From the NCBI GenBank assembly GCA_021827465.1, contig JAKAVX010000017.1:1-13616 (forward strand): a DNA stretch of 13,616 nucleotides, read 5' to 3'. The stretch is from Deltaproteobacteria bacterium (lineage in GTDB: Bacteria > Desulfobacterota_B > Binatia > Binatales > Binataceae). A program made the translations under genes and the position numbers. The notes under the pieces are model-generated. The model was given only the letters and a program-made list of their open reading frames with translations, made no database searches and was not told where the DNA came from. Shown here in pieces: positions 1 to 6,470 of the stretch (its first letter is position 1; every line of letters begins with the position of its first letter).

Positions 1-384
1 CACGTTGTTCCACATGATCTTGTTCGCGACGTACGGATCGTTGGTGTCGATCAGCGGGAAGGGCTGACCCGCAACGTAGCCGACCAGGCTTCGATGGTCG
101 TTGCTAAGCCGAACCTGCGAAGAGTACTTCTCAGTCGCGTCCTTGTACGGCGGCGGCCAATCAACGCGCGTGGTCGGGACGATGTGCATCTGCATCCCGC
201 GCTTGACCTTGTAGTAGACTCCGGGCGAGACGAGGTCCTTAACCTTGGATGCATTCTGGATCGAAATCAGATCACCCGGCTTGACCTGGGCGTAGCCCGG
301 CGATGCGAACGTGCCCGCGACAAGTATCGCCAAGGCCGCAACGGTCGCCATTCCCCATAACGACAGCCTGTTCTGCCTTCGCAT
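1..384 (-). CDS. DUF1329 family exported protein (5' part, cut by window edge)
   Basis: This is an open frame of 128 codons with no stop before the left edge, so only the N-terminal part is present. Start is the ATG at 384-382, preceded by a G-rich GTGGGG. Residues 1-32 form a Sec-type signal peptide: a basic start (MRRQNR), a hydrophobic core and a GYA cleavage site before Gln33. The mature part carries stretches I recognise from DUF1329 proteins: SPGVYYKVKRGMQMHIVPT, WPPPYKDATEKYSSQVRL, and AGQPFPLIDTNDPYVANKI followed by MWNN. DUF1329 proteins are exported, probably outer-membrane-associated proteins of about 400-450 residues in Gram-negatives, often found near RND exporters or lipid-related genes. 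Their biochemical role is not established. The downstream partner genes lie outside the window. Confidence 0.85.
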   Translation of the reverse strand, partial: MRRQNRLSLWGMATVAALAILVAGTFASPGYAQVKPGDLISIQNASKVKDLVSPGVYYKVKRGMQMHIVPTTRVDWPPPYKDATEKYSSQVRLSNDHRSLVGYVAGQPFPLIDTNDPYVANKIMWNNV

Positions 385-664
385 AATCCCCACTCTGTAG
401 TCGTATTCTTCTCAGGCCCACGAACCCCAAGCGTTTGGGTGGCGTAGCGTAGCAGGGCAGGCGCCGTCAATGGATTATTAAGGACTTATTTGTCCGGTCG
501 CAGACACGCCGAGCAGGACCTTGGGACCCGGGCGAAAATCTGTTTGATCGACCGAGGGAATTTCGCGCATCAAGTAAGATATTCTTAATCGCGAGCTATG
601 TAGATGTTAATACTTTTCGGACTGAAAAGGAGCAGAATTTGGCTCCAATGGAAGCAAATCGAGC
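385..664. other. Intergenic region upstream of the DUF1329 gene
   Basis: This gap of about 280 bases holds no convincing gene. It should carry the minus-strand promoter of the DUF1329 gene. The best candidate is a TTGACG -35-like hexamer (complement of 465-470), but the -10 match 18 bases on (complement of 441-446, TACGCC) is poor. A short hairpin (CCCAA at 426-430 pairing with TTGGG at 435-439) would lie in the mRNA leader. The stretch 540-620 is noticeably AT-richer than its surroundings. No assignment is firm. Confidence 0.3.
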
Positions 665-713
665 AAAAAACAGCGCCGGCAAGTTGAGTGCTTCAGGCTC
701 AACCAGCCGGCGC
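665..713 (-). terminator. Rho-independent terminator of the ferredoxin gene
   Basis: Arms GCGCCGGC (673-680) and GCCGGCGC (706-713) pair perfectly. After a 2-base internal mismatch, GTTGAG (683-688) pairs with CTCAAC (698-703) around a 9-base loop. On the minus strand the hairpin is followed by a run of six T (complement of A665-670). It lies just past the ferredoxin stop codon. Confidence 0.9.
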
Positions 714-734
714 CGAGGTTCACGGGCCGCGAAA

Positions 735-1094
735 TCACGCCTCGGGATCGAGGCCCCATTTGCGCTTGTTTTCGGCAATCTGCTCGGGAGTGGGATGCTC
801 CTTCTGCTCGAAGGTCTTCACCTTGAAATCGTCCTTCAAGTCGAGCATCGCATGATTCAGATCGACGTCGTCCTTGAAGACGTCGGGCACAGCGGGCTCT
901 TCGAAAATCGCCTGCCAGGGGCATTCCGGCTCGCATGCGCCGCAATCGATACATTCATCGGGATTTATGTAGAGCTGATTCGGAAACTTCTGCTTGTCCG
1001 AACCCACATACTCGTAGATGCAATCGACCGGGCAAACGCTCACGCATCCGGTGTCGATGCAGTCGCGGCACAGACGGGTTATCGTCCAGGGCAT
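735..1094 (-). CDS. fdxA: Seven-iron ferredoxin ([3Fe-4S][4Fe-4S], FdxA type)
   Basis: This is a 119-residue soluble electron carrier. The cysteine pattern matches Azotobacter ferredoxin I. Cys9, Cys17 and Cys58 are the expected ligands of the 3Fe-4S cluster. Cys21, Cys48, Cys51 and Cys54 are those of the 4Fe-4S cluster, in the motif C-x2-C-x2-C-x3-C-P. Cys12 and Cys25 correspond to the extra non-ligand cysteines of that protein. Residues 60-119 form an acidic/lysine-rich tail, as in other FdxA proteins. Start is the ATG at 1094, with a GGAGAGGA Shine-Dalgarno region upstream (complement of about 1103-1111). The gene stands alone, divergent from fumC and closed by a strong terminator. The redox partner is not evident from context. 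The cluster type is read from spacing and not measured. The symbol follows family convention. Confidence 0.93.
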   Translation of the reverse strand: MPWTITRLCRDCIDTGCVSVCPVDCIYEYVGSDKQKFPNQLYINPDECIDCGACEPECPWQAIFEEPAVPDVFKDDVDLNHAMLDLKDDFKVKTFEQKEHPTPEQIAENKRKWGLDPEA

Positions 1095-1270
1095 GACCTA
1101 TCTTCCTCTCCTGCTGCGAAGGGTGGCTTCCTAATCTATATCTATATTGGGCGGGCGGCGCCGGAAAGTCCGCGCGCTATACGCTGGCCTCCGCCGCCTT
1201 GCGCGCCCCTCAATCGCCGTCCCGTGAGGGACGGCAGCGCAAGCATCGTAGATGCACTGGCATGCGCAAC

Positions 1271-1298
1271 TCAACAGCGCCGACGGGTCGCGTATAAT
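1271..1298 (+). promoter_or_regulatory. Likely sigma-70 promoter of fumC
   Basis: A perfect TATAAT lies at 1293-1298. Sixteen bases upstream is TCAACA (1271-1276, four of six matches to TTGACA). It sits in the 298-bp divergent gap between ferredoxin and fumC and would give a leader of roughly 85-90 bases before the fumC start at 1393. Confidence 0.6.
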
Positions 1299-1392
1299 GC
1301 TTTGCGGCGAAATGACCGTCGACGGCCCGCGCCATCGCGTCCACGCGCGAAGATGCGCGGCCCTGTCGTCGCGCCCGGGAGCTTGAAGAACT

Positions 1393-2796
1393 ATGACATC
1401 ATCGAAGACCACCCGCACCGAAACCGACAGCATGGGCGCGATCGAAGTGCCCGCGGACCATTACTGGGGCGCGCAAACCCAGCGCTCGCTTTTCCATTTC
1501 GCGATCGGCCGCGACACGATGCCGCGCCCGGTGATCCGCGCGCTCGGGATCCTGAAAAAGGCCGCCGCCGAGGTTAACCGCGACCTCACCAGACTCTCCG
1601 CCGAGCACGCCCGGCTCATCGTGCAGGCCGCCGACGAGGTGATCGCCGGCAAGCTCGACAGCGAGTTCCCGCTGCGTATCTGGCAGACCGGCAGCGGCAC
1701 GCAGACCAACATGAACGCGAACGAGGTCATCTCGAACCGCGCCATCCAGCTCGCGGGCGGCGAGATGGGCTCGAAGAAACCGATCCATCCCAACGACCAC
1801 GTCAACATGTCGCAGTCTTCCAACGACACCTTTCCGACCGCGATGCATATCGCGGCGGCAGAGCAGCTTGTCCACGAGCTGCTTCCCGCGGTCGGACGGC
1901 TGCGCACCGCGCTGCTGAACAAGTCGATGGAATTCGCCGACCTGATCAAGATCGCACGGACCCATCTGATGGACGCGGTGCCAATCACGCTCGGGCAGGA
2001 GTTCTCGGGCTACGTCGAGCAGCTCGACCAGGACATCCGGCGCATCGAGTCGGCGCTGCCCGACATCTACGAGCTTGCGATCGGCGGCACCGCGGTCGGC
2101 ACCGGGCTCAACACCCATCCGGAATTCGCCGAACGGGTCGCGGCCAATATCGCGCGGCAGACCGGCCTGCCGTTCACGTCGGCGCACAACAAGTTCGCCG
2201 CGCTCGCCGCGCATGACGCGCTGGTAATGGCTTCCGGAGTGCTCAAGACGCTCGCCTGCTCGCTGATGAAGATCGCCAACGACGTGCGCTGGATGGGCTC
2301 GGGACCGCGATGCGGACTCGGCGAACTGTCACTGCCCGAGAACGAGCCGGGCTCGTCGATCATGCCGGGCAAGGTGAATCCGACTCAGAGCGAGGCGATG
2401 ACGATGGTGTGCGTGCAGGTCATCGGCAACGACACCGCGATAAGCGTCGCCGGCACGCAGGGCAATTTCGAGCTCAACGTCTTCAAACCGCTCATCATCC
2501 ACAACCTGATGCATTCGACGCTGCTGCTCGCCGACTCGTGCGACTCGTTCCGCAAGCATTGCGTTGAAGGTATGCAGGCGAATCGCCAGAAGCTCGCCGA
2601 GTACGTAACGCGCTCTCTCATGCTCGTCACGGCGCTCAGCCCGCATATCGGCTACGACAAGGCAGCGCAGGCCGCCAAGAAAGCGCATCACGACGGCATC
2701 ACGCTTCGCGAGGCGTGCCTTGCGCTCGGCTTTCTCTCGGGCGAGGAGTTCGATCGCATGGTGCGGCCGGAAAAGATGCTCGGTCCCGAAGCATAG
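1393..2796 (+). CDS. fumC: Class II fumarate hydratase
   Basis: This 467-residue enzyme interconverts fumarate and L-malate in the TCA cycle as a cytosolic, iron-independent homotetramer. Diagnostic stretches are all present. Trp97-Asn108 contains GSGTQTNMN (substrate-binding loop), and [17 protein letters not shown] follows. Thr190-His191 in [10 protein letters not shown] is the catalytic-region His. The fumarase/aspartase signature [10 protein letters not shown] lies at 320-329, with Ser321 the likely catalytic base. Length matches E. coli FumC. Start is the ATG at 1393, with GGGAG about 11 bases upstream. ATG14 is too far in, because the family's N-terminal DSMG-EVP motif begins there. Aspartase and argininosuccinate lyase belong to the same superfamily, but the overall match favours fumarase clearly. 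No second subunit or TCA neighbour is adjacent. Confidence 0.97.
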   Translation: MTSSKTTRTETDSMGAIEVPADHYWGAQTQRSLFHFAIGRDTMPRPVIRALGILKKAAAEVNRDLTRLSAEHARLIVQAADEVIAGKLDSEFPLRIWQTGSGTQTNMNANEVISNRAIQLAGGEMGSKKPIHPNDHVNMSQSSNDTFPTAMHIAAAEQLVHELLPAVGRLRTALLNKSMEFADLIKIARTHLMDAVPITLGQEFSGYVEQLDQDIRRIESALPDIYELAIGGTAVGTGLNTHPEFAERVAANIARQTGLPFTSAHNKFAALAAHDALVMASGVLKTLACSLMKIANDVRWMGSGPRCGLGELSLPENEPGSSIMPGKVNPTQSEAMTMVCVQVIGNDTAISVAGTQGNFELNVFKPLIIHNLMHSTLLLADSCDSFRKHCVEGMQANRQKLAEYVTRSLMLVTALSPHIGYDKAAQAAKKAHHDGITLREACLALGFLSGEEFDRMVRPEKMLGPEA

Positions 2797-3025
2797 GCCG
2801 GAACCCAATCATGGCTTGCGCGATACGCGCGGGCGCGTCCGGTCGGCTGCGCCGCCGCCGGTGGACGTCGCGCTCGTGTGCGCGCGCTCGCGGCTTTTGA
2901 GGCGTCGGCAGCCTTGCTTTTCGCATGGCCGACACAGGGTTCGGGCGGCAAGCCGCAGCTTTCCCGGGTCTCCGCGCCCGTCATAGTCAGTAACGAAACC
3001 TAATTGAGCGTTCGAGTTAGCGCGA

Positions 3026-3054
3026 TTGACAAGAACGCAGAACGGGCGATAGAC
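3026..3054 (+). promoter_or_regulatory. Candidate sigma-70 promoter of the phosphoesterase gene
   Basis: A perfect -35 hexamer TTGACA lies at 3026-3031. At 16-17 bases spacing is GATAGAC (3048-3054), only a partial match to TATAAT. It faces the phosphoesterase gene, which starts 65 bases further on. A weak -10 next to a perfect -35 is a pattern often seen in regulated promoters (inference). Confidence 0.5.
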
Positions 3055-3063
3055 AACCTATCG
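3047..3063. repeat. Palindrome overlapping the putative -10 (possible operator)
   Basis: CGATAG (3047-3052), five-base spacer ACAAC, then CTATCG (3058-3063) form a perfect inverted repeat. It can be extended by GAAC/GTTC on the outside if a 3-base bulge (GGG at 3044-3046) is allowed. It covers the predicted -10 and start region, where a repressor would act. It could also be a short hairpin at the 5' end of the transcript. No regulator gene is adjacent. Confidence 0.4.
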
Positions 3064-3119
3064 TTCGCGCCCGATGGAATTGGGAGCGCAATACAACGGG
3101 ATGCGGACGGGAGGAGCCT

Positions 3120-4664
3120 ATGCCGCGTTATATGGCGCTCGTCGCAGCCGTGACCATGAGCGTGCTTGCGATGCCTGCGGTTCCTGCGCACGCCGACGGG
3201 AACCTGCACAACGTCAAGCACATCATTATCATCATGCAGGAGAATCACTCCTTCGATAATTACTTCGGCGCGCTGCCCTACGCGCCCGACGGCCCGTATC
3301 ATTCGGGTCCGTGCGCGCCGAACGACCACGCCTGCGTTGACGGCCTTAGCTGTACGGTCGGCAGCGGCGGCGCGCTCAACTGCAGCAATTCCAACGTGGA
3401 TGACGACGGGAGCACGGTTTACTCCTTCCACAACTACGACTACTGCCCGGCACCCGATCTCCAGCACAACTGGTCCGGAAGTCATCACGAGGCCAACTGG
3501 TTCGACCCGGCAGCGGCCCTCTTCGAGACCTTGAACAACGGCTTCGTGCTCGAGAATGACCTGACCGAGCAGATCGATACGGCCGAGAGCGCGACCGAAG
3601 ACGACACGATGGGCTTTTACGATCAGGCCGACCTGCCGTTTTATTACCAACTGGCCCAGACGTTCGCGATCGACGATCGCTACTTCTGTCCGGTGGTCGG
3701 CCCGACCTTTCCGAATCGTTCCTACGAGATGGCGGCGACGTCATTCGGCCATCTGACGACCAACGAGATCTACCCGCCGGCGGGCGGCTACAAGCCGATC
3801 ACGGGATCGATCTTCGATCTGCTGGACAAGTACGGCGTTTCGTGGACGAACTTCTACCAGGATCTTCCCACTTCCGGAATTTTCTATCCTTATACGTCTT
3901 TTGATTCTGTCCATCTCGGCGTGATTTCAACGTTCCTCAACGATGCGGCCGCTGGTACGCTCCCCGAAGTTTCCTTCGTGGATCCGTCCTTCGCCCCAGA
4001 CCAGGAAATCAACGGCGCCATCTTCGAGACCGACGAGCATCCGCCGTTCGACATCCGCGCGGGCGAATACCGCGTGTGGCAACTCGTGAACGCGGTTCGA
4101 AATGGTCCGGACTGGAAGAACACGATCATTTTCATCACCTACGACGAACACGGCGGTTTCTATGATCATGTGCCGCCTCCGCGCGCCAGTCAGGGTGGTG
4201 CGCTATCGCCCGACGGGATCAACCCGGGCCAGTGCGAGGATCTTTCCAATCCGCCCACGAGCGAACAGCCGGGCGGCGGTGTGCAATGCTCGATAAGCGA
4301 GGCCGACGCGGCGAGCATCTGCCCCGGCTTCACGGCGACTGGTCCCTACCCGGCCTCGTGCGCGAACTTCAACCAGGAGGGTTTCCGGGTTCCATTTATG
4401 GCGATCTCGCCGTTCTCGAAGCCGCATTACGTTTCGCACACGGTCGCGGATCACACCGCGATGCTGGCGTTGATCGAGAAGCGATTCTTCAGCCTGAGCG
4501 GCGCGGCCACCGTGCGGCCGCATCTTACGGCGCGCGATCTTCATGCGCCGACGCTCGAAGACATGTTCGACTTCAACCATTCGCCGTCGCTCAACGCGAC
4601 GTTCGCAGCGGCGCCGGCGCCGCTTGCGGGCGAGAGCGGCTGTCCGGTGCTCAGCGCGCCGTAA
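3120..4664 (+). CDS. Secreted phosphoesterase of the PF04185 family (phospholipase C / acid phosphatase type)
   Basis: This 514-residue exported hydrolase probably cleaves phosphate mono- or diesters outside the cytoplasm. Residues 1-25 are a Sec-type signal peptide ending in PAHA before Asp26. There is no twin-arginine motif. Residues 41-50, ENHSFDNYFG, carry the family's metal/nucleophile motif, with Ser44 where the catalytic Ser/Thr sits. Residues 341-352, YDEHGGFYDHVP, are the second metal-binding block. Intermediate signals include FPNRSY and HHEANWF. The mature part has eleven cysteines, clustered between residues 64 and 87 and around 400-440, suggesting disulfides and an oxidising location. 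ATG 3120 follows a GGGAGGAG Shine-Dalgarno with short spacing. The gene stands alone. The substrate (phospholipid, phosphomonoester or other) cannot be read from the sequence; relatives include phosphate-starvation and virulence enzymes. Confidence 0.9.
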   Translation: MPRYMALVAAVTMSVLAMPAVPAHADGNLHNVKHIIIIMQENHSFDNYFGALPYAPDGPYHSGPCAPNDHACVDGLSCTVGSGGALNCSNSNVDDDGSTVYSFHNYDYCPAPDLQHNWSGSHHEANWFDPAAALFETLNNGFVLENDLTEQIDTAESATEDDTMGFYDQADLPFYYQLAQTFAIDDRYFCPVVGPTFPNRSYEMAATSFGHLTTNEIYPPAGGYKPITGSIFDLLDKYGVSWTNFYQDLPTSGIFYPYTSFDSVHLGVISTFLNDAAAGTLPEVSFVDPSFAPDQEINGAIFETDEHPPFDIRAGEYRVWQLVNAVRNGPDWKNTIIFITYDEHGGFYDHVPPPRASQGGALSPDGINPGQCEDLSNPPTSEQPGGGVQCSISEADAASICPGFTATGPYPASCANFNQEGFRVPFMAISPFSKPHYVSHTVADHTAMLALIEKRFFSLSGAATVRPHLTARDLHAPTLEDMFDFNHSPSLNATFAAAPAPLAGESGCPVLSAP

Positions 4665-4692
4665 TCCGGCGTTTCCCACGATTCAAAACACG

Positions 4693-4736
4693 ACGCGCCG
4701 CGCGGCTCCCGAGGCCACGCGGCGCGTTTCATTTTG
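4693..4736. terminator. Bidirectional intrinsic terminator between convergent genes
   Basis: ACGCGCCGCG (4693-4702) pairs perfectly with CGCGGCGCGT (4718-4727). The stem extends inward by GGC/GCC after one mismatch, closing a 7-base loop. The plus strand continues TTTCATTTTG. The minus strand continues with CGTGTTTTG, also T-rich. It lies between the stops of the phosphoesterase (+) and carboxylase (-) genes and can serve both. Confidence 0.85.
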
Positions 4737-4776
4737 TTGCGGGTTTGAGCTTTATGCCGCCGGTTCCCGCGCGCGG

Positions 4777-6387
4777 CTACATCCGGAACACGCCGAAGCC
4801 CGAGGACTGCGGCACCGGCGCGTTGAGGGACGCCGCGATCGCGAGCGCAAGCGTCGCGCGCGTGTCCACTGGATCGATCACGCCGTCGTCCCATAGCCGC
4901 GCGCTCGAGTAGTAGCAGTTCGATTCGTGCTCGTACTTCTCGAGCGTCGGGCGCAGGAACTCGGCCTGCTCCTCGGCCGTCATCGCCTTGCCCTCGCGCG
5001 CGAGCTGATCGAGCTTGACGGTGAGAAGAGTGTTGGCGGCCTGCTCACCGCCCATCACGGAGATTCGCGAGTTCGGCCACATGAACAGAAAGCGCGGCGA
5101 GTACGCGCGCCCGCACATCCCGTAGTTTCCCGCGCCGTTCGACGCGCCGATTATCACGGTGAACTTGGGCACCTGCGCGTTGGCGACAGCGTTGACCATC
5201 TTGGCGCCATCCTTGGCGATTCCGCCCTGCTCGTAGCGCTTGCCGACCATGAAGCCGGTGATGTTCTGAAGAAAAATCAGCGGGATGCGCCGCGCGCAGC
5301 AGAGCTCGATGAAGTGCGTCGCCTTGAGCGCGGATTCGCTGAACAGCACGCCGTTGTTCGCGACGATTCCAACCGGGTAGCCCCAGATGCGCGCGAAGCC
5401 CGTCACCACCGTGGTCGCGTAGCGCGGCTTGAACTCGTGCATCCGGCTCCCGTCAACGATACGCGCGATCACCTCGTGCACGTCGTAGGGTTTGCGATTG
5501 TCGGCCGGGATGATGCCGTAGAGTTCGGCGGGGTCGTAATAGGGTTCTTCGGGCTCGTCCTGGGAAATGTCAGTGGCCGGGCGCGGTCCGAGATTTTCCA
5601 GAATCGAGCGTGCGATCTGGAACGCGTCCCGATCGTCCTCGGCAAGATTGTCGCTTACGCCGGAGATACGGGTGTGAACGTCGCCGCCGCCGAGTTCCTC
5701 CGCCGTCACTTCCTCGCCGGTCGCCGCGCGGACCAGCGGCGGTCCGCCAAGGAAGATGGTTCCCTGCTCTTTCACGATAATGTTCTCGTCGCACATCGCG
5801 GGCACGTACGCTCCGCCGGCCGTGCACGAGCCCATCACGACCGCGACCTGCGCGATTCCCATCGCGGACATCCGCGCCTGGTTGTAAAAGATGCGCCCGA
5901 AGTGCTCGCGGTCGGGAAAGACCTCGGCCTGAAGCGGAAGGAACGCGCCGCCAGAATCGACCAGGTAGATGCAGGGCAGGCGGTTTTCCATCGCGATTTC
6001 CTGGGCGCGGAGATGCTTCTTGACGGTGATCGGGTAGTAGGTGCCGCCTTTGACGGTCGCGTCGTTCGCGACCACGATCACCTCGCGACCGTGGACGCGT
6101 CCGATTCCGGTGATAACTCCCGCGGCGGGCGCCTCCGAGCCGTACATCCCATGCGCCGCCAGCGCCGAAAGCTCCAGAAACGGGCTCTCGGGGTCGAGCA
6201 GATTGCGCACGCGATCGCGCGCAAGGAGCTTTCCGCGTTCGACGTGGCGCTTGCGGGCATGGGCGGGACCGCCCTCTCGGATGCGTTCGATTTCGGCGCG
6301 CAGCTTCTTCACTTCTCCTTCATGCACCTCACGGTTGCTCCGAAATTCCCCGGAGCCGGCGCGCACGTGCGATTCGAGTCGTTCCAT
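4777..6387 (-). CDS. mccB: Acyl-CoA carboxylase carboxyltransferase (beta) subunit, methylcrotonyl-CoA carboxylase type
   Basis: This 536-residue biotin-dependent carboxyltransferase moves CO2 from carboxybiotin to an acyl-CoA, most likely 3-methylcrotonyl-CoA in leucine breakdown. It has the two crotonase-like halves of the family. Numbering from the chosen start, the first acyl-CoA oxyanion region is [13 protein letters not shown] at 186-198. The second half carries [12 protein letters not shown] at 375-386, [12 protein letters not shown] at 418-429 and MGGEQAAN at 445-452. [12 protein letters not shown] lies near the end. These match MccB more closely than propionyl-CoA carboxylase; geranyl-CoA carboxylase remains possible. 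The open frame extends 10 codons further to a TTG at 6417. ATG 6387 is preferred because GGGAGA lies 6 bases before it and [12 protein letters not shown] N-termini are usual. No biotin carboxylase/biotin-carrier (alpha) gene is in the window, so its partner must be encoded elsewhere. Confidence 0.92.
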   Translation of the reverse strand: MERLESHVRAGSGEFRSNREVHEGEVKKLRAEIERIREGGPAHARKRHVERGKLLARDRVRNLLDPESPFLELSALAAHGMYGSEAPAAGVITGIGRVHGREVIVVANDATVKGGTYYPITVKKHLRAQEIAMENRLPCIYLVDSGGAFLPLQAEVFPDREHFGRIFYNQARMSAMGIAQVAVVMGSCTAGGAYVPAMCDENIIVKEQGTIFLGGPPLVRAATGEEVTAEELGGGDVHTRISGVSDNLAEDDRDAFQIARSILENLGPRPATDISQDEPEEPYYDPAELYGIIPADNRKPYDVHEVIARIVDGSRMHEFKPRYATTVVTGFARIWGYPVGIVANNGVLFSESALKATHFIELCCARRIPLIFLQNITGFMVGKRYEQGGIAKDGAKMVNAVANAQVPKFTVIIGASNGAGNYGMCGRAYSPRFLFMWPNSRISVMGGEQAANTLLTVKLDQLAREGKAMTAEEQAEFLRPTLEKYEHESNCYYSSARLWDDGVIDPVDTRATLALAIAASLNAPVPQSSGFGVFRM

Positions 6388-6393
6388 CGGGCG

Positions 6394-6400
6394 TCTCCCT
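6394..6400 (-). promoter_or_regulatory. Ribosome binding site that decides the carboxylase start
   Basis: The minus strand reads AGGGAGA here, 6 bases before the ATG at 6387-6385. It lies inside the 10-codon upstream extension, so it supports ATG 6387 over the TTG at 6417. The TTG has no comparable site. Confidence 0.7.
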
Positions 6401-6470
6401 GATGCCAGTAGGTCCAAGATGGGCTAGATATTAACGTCATCGCCGCACAAAAACAGACGGCGGACCCAGG

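Larger units (their letters stand above)
2797..3119. other. Intergenic region between fumC and the phosphoesterase gene
   Basis: These 323 bases hold no supported gene. The short open frames here are GC-driven shadows. A small hairpin, GCGGC-AA-GCCGC (2945-2956) followed by AGCTTTCCC, is a weak candidate terminator for fumC with no real T-run. The right end holds the phosphoesterase promoter and palindrome described separately. Confidence 0.5.

Noticed and set aside
639..1577. Long plus-strand open frame across the ferredoxin gene and into fumC
   Set aside because: It is antisense to a well-supported ferredoxin and overlaps the start of fumC. Its translation shows no family resemblance and it runs through the terminator and promoter. 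This is a GC-driven shadow.
2797..3119. Small RNA or small gene in the gap after fumC
   Set aside because: The short frames are low-complexity Arg/Ala-rich with no ribosome site, and no extended RNA fold or terminator with a T-run was seen.
4927..6402. 491-codon plus-strand open frame opposite the carboxylase gene
   Set aside because: The carboxylase on the other strand has strong family motifs throughout. The antisense frame is Arg/Ala/His-rich and unrecognisable.
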